Shown: positions 48,954 to 56,626 of the stretch, in pieces | Layout of the letters: every line of letters begins with the position of its first letter | How positions within the stretch are numbered: position 1 is the first letter of the stretch | Source: JAFARZ01 sp036490795 | GTDB lineage: Bacteria; Actinomycetota; Actinomycetes; Streptosporangiales; Streptosporangiaceae | DNA: 64,000 bases | Assembly (NCBI GenBank): GCA_036490795.1 | Contig: DASXDG010000405.1 | Location: 1 to 64,000 of the forward strand | Direction: 5' to 3' | Notes under the pieces: model-generated | What the model was told of the DNA's origin: nothing | The model's input: the letters and a program-made list of their open reading frames with translations, nothing else | The model's database searches: none | Program-made: the position numbers and the translations under genes

Positions 48954-51111
48954 CCGCCTGCTGCACGGGCCTGGCGTCGCGGACGGCCTGACCGTCACGT
49001 TCTCGGTGGCGAACCAGGTGACCGTCGCCCCTGGCACCGCCCTCGACCAAGACGGCTATCAGCTGGTGCTCGCCGAGGCCACCAAGGTCGACCTGCCCGG
49101 CGGGGACTTCAACGGCAAACAGGGCGTGCTGCTGTATATCAGCTACCTGGAGACTCCCGTCGACCGGCAGCCCGATGGCGGCAGCGATGACTACACCCGG
49201 TGGCTGGAACGCCCCGAGCTGACCGCGCTCGCGCCGGGTCAGGACTATCCGGGCAAGGCACCGCCCGTGCTGCTCGCGACGCTCGGGCTTGACGACGCGG
49301 GCCGGGTGACCATTGACAACGCGGTGCGCACCTACACGGGTCTGCGGATGCCCGGCTCCACCGCGGACGCCGTCACGATGCGCGCGACGAGCGCCGGCTC
49401 GGTGCGGATCGACGGCTCGCTGACCGTCGACGGGAACGCCGGCGTCGGCACCGCGAAGCCCGCGGCGAAGCTGGAGGTGGCCGGCGGCGGCGGCTCGACC
49501 GTCGATCTGCTGGTCAACGGGCGGCTGCGGTCGAACAACAACGAGGGCGGACTGTGGGTGGCGGAAGACCGCTTCTTCGGCGGCTTGGACACCAGCAAGG
49601 TCGGCATCTACAACAACAAAGCCTGGCGGCTCATGGTGCTCAGCAACGGCAACATCGGCGTCGGCACCATCAACCCGGAGTGCAGCCTGCACGTCAACGT
49701 CGCCGCGTCCTCGGCGCCGATCCGGGCTCTCCAGCTCGACGTCCAGTCGTTCGAGGGTGAGGCCAACGCGAAGGCGAGTTCGTTCCTGAGCGTGCGGGAC
49801 GTCAAGGCCGGGAGTGTTCACTTCCTCATCCGCGGGGACGGGAACGTCGGCGTCGGCACCGCGAACCCCGGGGCGAAGCTGGAGGTAGCCGGCGGCGGCG
49901 GCCAGTCGGTCGATCTGCTGGTCAACGGGCGGCTGCGGTCGAACAGCAACGACGGCGGGCTGTGGGTGGCGCAAGACCGTTTCATCGGCGGGTTCGACAC
50001 CAGCAAGGTCGGCATCCATAGCGGCAGCGCCTGGCGGTTCGCGGTGCTCAGCAGCGGCAAAGTCGGCATCGCCAGCACGAACCCGGTCAACGACCTGGAC
50101 ATCGGCGGTTTCGAAGACCAGGACAGGTACCTGGCGCTGAAGGTCCGCGGGGGGAACCGCAACCGCTCCGGCATCAAGATGTGGGCCGATAGGGAAGACT
50201 ACGGCATCTCCGTCCAGTACGACGAACGTCTGGCGGCGGGCGAGGGCCTGCATATAAGGACGCATCACTTCGAACCGGAGGGCTCGACCAAGCTGTTCAT
50301 CAGCCGGGGAAACGGCAGGGTAGGCATCGGGACGACCGCCCCCGGGGGGAACCTGCACATCGACGTGCCCGAGTCCGCGCAGCCGATCCACGCGAACCTG
50401 ATCGACGTGCGATCGTTCAAGACCACCGCGAACGCGAAGGCGAGCAGCTTCCTGCGCCTGCGGGACATCGGCGCCGGAACCGCCACCGTCTTCACCGTCA
50501 ACGGCGACGGCGGCGTCGGCATCGGTACGAGCAACACCCAGAACCAGAGGCTCGTCGTTGCGGGTGGTGCGGCATGGTTCCAGGGGGACGCGTTCGTAAG
50601 CGGCCGCCTAGTCTACTGGTGGGGTCCAGACAACCGCTGGAAGAAGTTCGAAAACAGGGCGAACGACTACGCTGGCTCCTACAACACCGATGGACCCAAT
50701 ACCTCCGATGTACGGCTCAAGAGCGACGTGCAGCCGCTCAGCGGTGCGTTGGACCTGGTCAAGAAGCTGCGGGGCGTTCGCTACCAGTGGGGCGAGGACG
50801 GGCTCAGCCACTTCACCCGTGACATCGAGAGCGAAGTCTGCGCCGGGCCGGACGCGACACAAGACCAGGATCGGCAGGTCCGTGAGGAGGTGCTCGCCGA
50901 GGCGCTGGCCGCGCTGGCCGGCGACCGCATCGGCCTGATCGCGCAGGACGTGGAGGCGGTGCTGCCCGAGCTGGTCTACGCGAACAAAGAGGGATACAAG
51001 CACATCCGTTATCAGCACCTGACCGCGTTGCTGGCCGAGGCGATCAAGGAGCAGGACGCCGCGCTGCGCGCGCTGTCCGCCGAAGTCGCCGCCCTGCGGG
51101 CGGGCCAGTAG
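48829..51111 (+). CDS. Tail fibre with self-cleaving S74 chaperone domain
   Basis: A 760-residue fibre, ATG 48829 after GAGGAGGAA. The N-terminal attachment region (YINKRDRYFDGQYLKDKDFTDEQNYQRDREHRINRLLHGPGVADGL) is followed by repeated shaft modules with VGVGTxNPxxKLEVAGGGG and NGRLRSNxNxGGLWVAxDRF, present at least twice. The C-terminus is a peptidase S74 chaperone: SDVRLKSDV with Ser626 and Lys631 as the self-cleavage pair, then GLIAQDVEAVLPELV and a helical tail. Such domains trim the fibre after it trimerises. It probably recognises the target cell. Confidence 0.9.
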   Translation: MADYPLPEYINKRDRYFDGQYLKDKDFTDEQNYQRDREHRINRLLHGPGVADGLTVTFSVANQVTVAPGTALDQDGYQLVLAEATKVDLPGGDFNGKQGVLLYISYLETPVDRQPDGGSDDYTRWLERPELTALAPGQDYPGKAPPVLLATLGLDDAGRVTIDNAVRTYTGLRMPGSTADAVTMRATSAGSVRIDGSLTVDGNAGVGTAKPAAKLEVAGGGGSTVDLLVNGRLRSNNNEGGLWVAEDRFFGGLDTSKVGIYNNKAWRLMVLSNGNIGVGTINPECSLHVNVAASSAPIRALQLDVQSFEGEANAKASSFLSVRDVKAGSVHFLIRGDGNVGVGTANPGAKLEVAGGGGQSVDLLVNGRLRSNSNDGGLWVAQDRFIGGFDTSKVGIHSGSAWRFAVLSSGKVGIASTNPVNDLDIGGFEDQDRYLALKVRGGNRNRSGIKMWADREDYGISVQYDERLAAGEGLHIRTHHFEPEGSTKLFISRGNGRVGIGTTAPGGNLHIDVPESAQPIHANLIDVRSFKTTANAKASSFLRLRDIGAGTATVFTVNGDGGVGIGTSNTQNQRLVVAGGAAWFQGDAFVSGRLVYWWGPDNRWKKFENRANDYAGSYNTDGPNTSDVRLKSDVQPLSGALDLVKKLRGVRYQWGEDGLSHFTRDIESEVCAGPDATQDQDRQVREEVLAEALAALAGDRIGLIAQDVEAVLPELVYANKEGYKHIRYQHLTALLAEAIKEQDAALRALSAEVAALRAGQ

Positions 51112-51135
51112 CCGACGAGCAGCAAGGAGGATCTC

Positions 51136-51339
51136 ATGCGGGAACAGGTCGAGCAGCGGGTCAGCGAGCTCAAGGCCGAGCAGGACAAGGGCCAGCAGAT
51201 GCTCGCCGAACTGGAGAGCAAGGAGGTTGAGCTACGGCAGACTCTGCTGCGCATCAACGGCGCGATTCAGGTTCTCGAGGAACTGATCGCGGACGCGGCA
51301 CAGCAGGACGGCGCTAGCCTTTCCGCCGTGCCCAGCTAG
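51136..51339 (+). CDS. Small coiled-coil protein
   Basis: A 67-residue, almost entirely helical protein (REQVEQRVSELKAEQDKGQQMLAELESKEVELRQTLLRINGAIQVLEELI) with heptad spacing. AAGGAGGA precedes the ATG. It follows the fibre gene by 24 bp and may be a fibre chaperone or assembly factor. No family name can be given with confidence. Confidence 0.75.
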   Translation: MREQVEQRVSELKAEQDKGQQMLAELESKEVELRQTLLRINGAIQVLEELIADAAQQDGASLSAVPS

Positions 51340-51345
51340 CGCCCG

Positions 51346-54300
51346 TCACATTCCCTGACCGGGCGGTATCCGGACGTAGACGAAGACGTTTCCGGTCTTG
51401 ACCGGCTCCCATACAGGGTCCTGCAGACCGGCCAGGATGCGGCGCGGGCCGCCCATGTCGTCGTGCTTGTACCAGGTCTGGGTGCCGGCGAGCTTGCCGT
51501 ACGACGTGTAATGCCCCTGCGTCGGTATAGTGCCGGAGTGGTGGACGACGTGCACCAGCTGGTATCGCGGCTTCGCGCCGTTGAGGGAATCCCGCAGCGT
51601 CTGGGTGAGGCACCGGGCGGGGATCTCCAGCGGATCGTTCGCCTGGATGTTCCTGCTGACCTTCACCATGTCCCCGGCAGGCGTGTTGTGGTAACGGTTC
51701 AGGGTAAGTATGAGCACGTTCGGTAGCGCGCTGAACAGTACCTGCTTGTCTCCCTTGGAATTCTGGTAATCGACTTCCTCCGCCCTGGAGTACAAGCGGA
51801 GCGCGTCGGCGATAGACGCGACCGTGTCGTCGATGGGCAGCGCAACAGCGAGATGAACATCTTGCTCGCTGCTGACGAGCTGGCCACCCTTCGTCTTGAG
51901 TGTGCTCACCGTCTGTGATTGCATCGCCACACCGGGATTGAGCCGGTCGAGAATCTGGGTGAGCACCTCGGCGGCGTCCTGCTGGAGGTACATGCCGTTT
52001 CCCGACGTGGTCGCTTTCTCCGCCACCGAGGCAACCTCCTTGTCCAGCTTCTTCGTTTGCTTCTTCGTTTGCTTCTTCGTTTGCTTTTTCGTCTTCTTCT
52101 GCTGCTTCTGCGGTTCTGCTGGTGCCGGCACCGGCGGTTGCCGCGTCTGCACTGGTGGTTGCTTCGCCGCCTTCACCGCAGTCGGCACGCCTCCCTCATC
52201 GACCAGCACGCCGCCCAGGTCGTTCAGGTACTGCATGAAAGTTCTCATCTCGGTACCGCTGATCACCGCGGCAGGCTGGCGTAGCTTGACGACGAGTTGC
52301 CACAGATTGCTCCGCTGCTGGAAGCTGGCCGGCGGGCGGCCGCCGGGGTCGATCACGGCGTCAAAGGCGTTGTGGCTGGCGAACACGTGAATGAGCGCGG
52401 CCAGGTAGCAGGAGTTGGTGACGTGCGCAATCTGACCCGTCGGCCACGCGGGCTGGGGCCCGGTGACCGGGGGCATCGCCGCCCAGTCCCGCCAGCCAGT
52501 TCTCCTGCCTTCTGACGCCTTAGCTCCAGCGGTCTTGGCGGTCGCGGCCTTGGTAGCGGCGGCCAGTTCGTCATCGGTCATCGGTTCTGACGGCTTCTGC
52601 TCGCCGAAGTCCACCGTGTACAACGGGTGGTCGAACTCGCCTAGGTGGTCAAGCAGCGCCTGCTGTTCGTCGGTGAGATTGTTGTCACCTGCTTCGATGC
52701 TGGCCTTGAGGCCATGCACCTGCGCCCGCAGATAGAACAACGTGTCCGCCCTGGGGCCTACCAGCTCCCGGTTCAATGCCGCCTTGATCGCCGCGAGCTG
52801 TGCGTCGAGGGGCTCAGTCCCCTGCCCCGTGTCGAGCCCGGCCAGTTCCTTCCCGATGTGGTCCCACGTGGCCTGGTTGGCCGCGATGGCTTCCTTCGCC
52901 GCGCTGGCCGCCATGTCGAAGGCGAGGTAGAGCGCGGTGTCGTACTCCTGGGTCGAGCCGAGCATCAGGACCGGGCTGTGATCGCTGATCTTCCAGTAGG
53001 TCTTCGTGGCGCTCAACAGGGCGTCATCGATGGGTTTCAGCTGGCCCTTTCCTGGTGTCACTATGCCGCTCCTGGTCGTCTTCCAGTACTCGTTGACCAG
53101 GTACAGGTCGGCGAGTTGCATCTTGTTCTCGCCGCGGCCGGATTCTTTGGGGTTGGTCGGGCTGCCGGACTCCACGATCTTGTAGCCGAGCTTGGCCGCC
53201 ATCCGCTCCATCGTGAGCCTCGGCTCCTCGCCGGTAAGCGTGCTGTCGGCCGGCCGGCGGTAGTTGCGGTAGAGGTCCGCGTCGGAGATATCACCGGCGG
53301 CTTTGGTCCGGTTCCAGGTGAGTTTCGAGGTATCCAGGCCAAGCCCTTTGATCAGCGGTTTAATCGACTTGGCTACGAAGTTCGTGGTCTTGCTGCCGTT
53401 GATCCGGGTGGCGATGAGCTTCCTCATCACCCACCAGTAGTCAGCCCACCGGACGCCGTCGGCTAGCTTCGAAATCCCCTTGGTTAGTCTCGCCTTCTTC
53501 AGCTTCCTCGCTTTCAAGGCCAGCACGACCATGCGCTTAAGCAGTTCGGAGTCTTTTATCCCCGCCGCTTTCTCCTCCGCGGCCTTCTCCTCCGTGGCGA
53601 GATAGATGTTGCGGGTGACGTTGGTCCACTTGGCCCGCTGGATATCCTCGATGTTCGCGTTCTTGACCTCCGTGAGCGCGTCGCCTTTGGGCGCGCTCAC
53701 GATGCCCTCGGCGGGGATGTAGAAGTCACCGCCGACAAGCAGCGGGATCTTGAAGTAACGTGCCAGGCTGTTGAGCTGGTCGAGCGGCTTCTCGATCTGC
53801 GGCCAGATGTTCGTGCGTTTGAGGTCCTTGCCGGCCGGGGTGGTATGCAGGACGCCCGCCCAGAATTCCTGCCCGTTCTGGGAGTACCGGTGCACGACGA
53901 TGCCGCGGAACGTCTTGGCCGCCTTATCCCACGGGATCGCGCCGTTCTTGTTGTCCTCCTGGACGGCGAACTCACCGCTGGTGCTGACGTAGAACGATCC
54001 GGCTGCTTTCAGCGCCTGCTCGCCGGCCGTGCGATGCACCGCGGGATAGTACTCGTACTGCTTGGCGAAGACCTCTTCCTCGCCGCTGCCGGTGTCCATC
54101 GTGACCGCCGACTTCCGCCTGGCACCTCCTTTGCGCTTGCCGCCCTTGGCCAGCATGACCGGACCCTTGCTCAGGCCGATCCCGCTGTCGGTCTTGCCAG
54201 TCCGCGCTTCCAGGTAGGTGATGCCGAGGTTCATCTCGTTGATCAGCACGAGGTTCACCGCCTCGTTCTCGAAGAACGTCTCGGTAGACAGGTCAACGAC

Positions 54301-55956
54301 CGTGCTCTGCTTGAGTTCGCCTACCGCGCCGGTGAGCTGGCTCGGCGGGAGCAGATGCAGCAGTTCCGTGATGGCCACGGTGAGGGGCCCGCTCGGGGGT
54401 GCCTTGGGCGCGGCTACCTCCTCTTGCTCATCTTGCTTCCGCTTCTCCTGCTTGGGCTTCGCGGCCGGACGCAGCACGTCGCGGACGTTCTCCCTGAACT
54501 CCCGCTTCTCCTGGCTAGTCCGGCCCGCGATGCTGGTCATCAGCACGGTTCTGAGCCGCTGCAGCCGCTTCCACACCCGGTTAAGCGAGCGGATGCGATC
54601 GAGCTGCTCCGCGCGTATCCCCATCGCGGCAGCACCGGGACCCTGCACATGCCCGGTTATGGCGGCGAGCCCCGGCGTCAGCACGCCGTCGAGTTTGAGA
54701 TCCGCCAGCACGTGGATATCCCGCTTGAACTGGCTGACCTCTCTCTTGGTACCGGCATTCGACGGGGTCGTCATGTCAGCGGCGGCTGCCAGATTCGCGC
54801 CGACCTTGACGAGTTCTCCTTGCAGCGTGGCCATCGCCGCGCGGATCTTTCCCGGGTCGTAGTCCCCCGTCGGCTTGGCCGCGGCCATCCCGCTCTCGTT
54901 GTCGGCCTTGAGGTGGTTGATGTTCCAGACCACGACGCCAACCAAAATGTCCTTGGGCTCCTGATCGGTGGTAAAGCCCCTGCTCTCCAGGTATTTCCGC
55001 ATCTGGTCCTGGGTGAGATAGGTAGGGTGAATGTCGCCCTTTTTCGCTTCCTTGCCTGACGGGGCGTCATCCGCCGTGCGTTTCCTCTTGCCGGTGGCGG
55101 CTGCGTCTGCCGACGATGCGGAGCGCTTTCGCTTGAGGGCGCCGCGGTTTCCGGCTTCTTCTCCTGACTCTCGCCCTCGCTTGGTCCCCTTCGCTGGTTT
55201 CTTGGTCTTCCTGGACTTGGAGGCGGCTTTCTCGGTTTTCTTGAGTGCGGGCTTCTTGGGTTTCTTGGTCTTTGTCCTGGCCAGCTGGACGAACTGGCCG
55301 TCGCCACCGGCTTGCTGCGCCACGTGGACCAGTTCGTGGCCGAGCAGTTCGCCGCCGTCCTCGCTCGCCGGGTCGTATTCACCGTGCCGGAAGAAGATGT
55401 CCTGGCCCGCGGTGCACGCACTCGACCGCAGCCGCAGGTTGAGGCCATCGGCATGCTGGCCGGTATGCACGCGGACGGCACCGAGCCCGGTCCCGAGATC
55501 CCGCTCGTACCGGTGGCGCAGGCCGGCCGGCAGCGGCTGGCCCGCACCGCGGGCAGCGTGAACGAGTCGCTGGACTAGCGGATCGACGCCGACGCCGGCC
55601 ATGCCGCCGGACAGGGAGACGCGGGCCGGCCGTCGCTCGCTTCGGGGGTCGGCCAGCCGGTCGGCCTCCCGCTCGTAGCGGTCGTCCGCGTGGCCGACGC
55701 GCAGCTTGGGCTGGATGACGGGTGCGTCGAGCAGTCGTTGCACGTAGCGGTTGCCGTGGCTGCGCTGGAGCCGCAGCAGCAGGCTGGCCGGCATCTCACC
55801 GGGATCGCCAGGCGCCCGGCTGAATGCCAGGCCGCCGAGTCCTCGACGGTCCGCCTCGCGAGCCGCTTGTGGCTCGCGTGTCTTTCCCGGCTCAGCCTCG
55901 CGCTCGACCCTGTCCGCGAGCCGCTGGGAACTCACCGGGATCCATCCGCGCCGCAA
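51346..55956 (-). CDS. DUF4157 effector with EEP nuclease-like and USP deubiquitinase-like domains
   Basis: A 1536-residue cargo candidate. Residues 60-75 carry LQRSHGNRYVQRLL, the usual lead of DUF4157, whose HELVH is at 207-211. A Lys-rich linker (225-310) has KRKR at 275-278 and 290-293. A DNase I-like (EEP) frame follows: WNINHLK (344-350), INEM (E574), VLHTT (H704), GGDFY (D744; the usual Asn is Tyr), SDHSPV (H993), with long insertions. Residues 1175-1530 match ubiquitin-specific proteases: NSCYLAA (Cys1183), QQDAAEVL (1325), LPNVLILTLNRY (1411), GHYTSY (His1482) and WYKHDD (1495-1500). A KKQT repeat interrupts the USP part. The start is TTG 55956 or GTG 55935. It is transcribed toward the machine genes. 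Confidence 0.85.
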   Translation of the reverse strand: MRRGWIPVSSQRLADRVEREAEPGKTREPQAAREADRRGLGGLAFSRAPGDPGEMPASLLLRLQRSHGNRYVQRLLDAPVIQPKLRVGHADDRYEREADRLADPRSERRPARVSLSGGMAGVGVDPLVQRLVHAARGAGQPLPAGLRHRYERDLGTGLGAVRVHTGQHADGLNLRLRSSACTAGQDIFFRHGEYDPASEDGGELLGHELVHVAQQAGGDGQFVQLARTKTKKPKKPALKKTEKAASKSRKTKKPAKGTKRGRESGEEAGNRGALKRKRSASSADAAATGKRKRTADDAPSGKEAKKGDIHPTYLTQDQMRKYLESRGFTTDQEPKDILVGVVVWNINHLKADNESGMAAAKPTGDYDPGKIRAAMATLQGELVKVGANLAAAADMTTPSNAGTKREVSQFKRDIHVLADLKLDGVLTPGLAAITGHVQGPGAAAMGIRAEQLDRIRSLNRVWKRLQRLRTVLMTSIAGRTSQEKREFRENVRDVLRPAAKPKQEKRKQDEQEEVAAPKAPPSGPLTVAITELLHLLPPSQLTGAVGELKQSTVVDLSTETFFENEAVNLVLINEMNLGITYLEARTGKTDSGIGLSKGPVMLAKGGKRKGGARRKSAVTMDTGSGEEEVFAKQYEYYPAVHRTAGEQALKAAGSFYVSTSGEFAVQEDNKNGAIPWDKAAKTFRGIVVHRYSQNGQEFWAGVLHTTPAGKDLKRTNIWPQIEKPLDQLNSLARYFKIPLLVGGDFYIPAEGIVSAPKGDALTEVKNANIEDIQRAKWTNVTRNIYLATEEKAAEEKAAGIKDSELLKRMVVLALKARKLKKARLTKGISKLADGVRWADYWWVMRKLIATRINGSKTTNFVAKSIKPLIKGLGLDTSKLTWNRTKAAGDISDADLYRNYRRPADSTLTGEEPRLTMERMAAKLGYKIVESGSPTNPKESGRGENKMQLADLYLVNEYWKTTRSGIVTPGKGQLKPIDDALLSATKTYWKISDHSPVLMLGSTQEYDTALYLAFDMAASAAKEAIAANQATWDHIGKELAGLDTGQGTEPLDAQLAAIKAALNRELVGPRADTLFYLRAQVHGLKASIEAGDNNLTDEQQALLDHLGEFDHPLYTVDFGEQKPSEPMTDDELAAATKAATAKTAGAKASEGRRTGWRDWAAMPPVTGPQPAWPTGQIAHVTNSCYLAALIHVFASHNAFDAVIDPGGRPPASFQQRSNLWQLVVKLRQPAAVISGTEMRTFMQYLNDLGGVLVDEGGVPTAVKAAKQPPVQTRQPPVPAPAEPQKQQKKTKKQTKKQTKKQTKKLDKEVASVAEKATTSGNGMYLQQDAAEVLTQILDRLNPGVAMQSQTVSTLKTKGGQLVSSEQDVHLAVALPIDDTVASIADALRLYSRAEEVDYQNSKGDKQVLFSALPNVLILTLNRYHNTPAGDMVKVSRNIQANDPLEIPARCLTQTLRDSLNGAKPRYQLVHVVHHSGTIPTQGHYTSYGKLAGTQTWYKHDDMGGPRRILAGLQDPVWEPVKTGNVFVYVRIPPGQGM

Positions 55957-56218
55957 TTCCGCCCCATTGCGCGCCCCTTCTCTCCGTCAGACACGCTTAA
56001 TTCGAGTATGTGCAGCTCAATTAATCGTGTCCAGAACGAGCGTCATAAAAATGCGCGCAAGTTAGCCGCGACGCTTTGAGCAATCCGTCCGCCCAGGCCG
56101 GCCACTCCGCCCGCCACAGCCGGTCAGGCCGCCGCCCGGCACAGGATCAGTGGCCCCTTTTACAACCTGGATCACTCAGCCAACGTAAGCATCAGTCAGC
56201 GCTCCCCGCTAAGCGCCC

Positions 56219-56298
56219 ACAACACGGAATATTGCTCTTTCGCGGAAGAAATGGCTGCTCACAGCATGGTTTTTCTACGCGTTGGAGTTAATTACCGC
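56219..56298 (+). repeat. eCIS-flanking element, right copy
   Basis: This is the partner of 28414-28493: 63 of 80 positions identical with no gap, same orientation. Translated in the same phase, both copies give HNTExCxFxEExxAHSMVFxR, so a decayed or very short coding sequence is an alternative to a regulatory or attachment site. Confidence 0.7.
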
Positions 56299-56362
56299 AC
56301 CAAATTCTGGCGTGTTGGGCAGAACGCCTCGTGGTCGGGCACCGGCCCCAGCCGGCGGCCTC

Positions 56363-56435
56363 GGCCGACGCGGCCCCGGCCGACGCGGCCCCGGCCGGGC
56401 ATCCTTGGCATCCCGGGCGGGGATCCCGGGCGGGG
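56363..56435. repeat. Short GC-rich tandem repeats
   Basis: GGCCGACGCGGCCCC occurs twice (56363-56377, 56378-56392), and ATCCCGGGCGGGG twice (56410-56422, 56423-56435). They lie between the flanking element and the end of the permease gene and could form hairpins that stop transcription from either side. Confidence 0.8.
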
Positions 56436-56626
56436 ATTGTCCCGGTCTCGTACCCTCTGATCGATGCGGCGAAATGCTCCGGCACACCCTAGCGCAGGAA
56501 GCGGACAATTCATACGTAAGAGTTGATTGTTCTTCCCGGTGGCATCGTTCGCGAAGGCATTCCGATTCTCGTCCGCGCGTGCCACGATGAGTGACCGCAT
56601 GGGTGCGCCCGAGGTCATGGCGTCGG

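Larger units (their letters stand above)
55957..56626. other. Intergenic region between effector and permease genes
   Basis: About 670 bp. It holds the likely promoter of the effector gene near 55960-56080, the second copy of the flanking element (56219-56298) and two GC-rich tandem repeats (56363-56392 and 56410-56435). No convincing gene was found. Confidence 0.6.

Noticed and set aside
28414..56298. Integrase-mediated island with proper att sites
   Set aside because: No integrase, transposase or tRNA gene lies at either end, so the paired element cannot be called an attachment site on present evidence.
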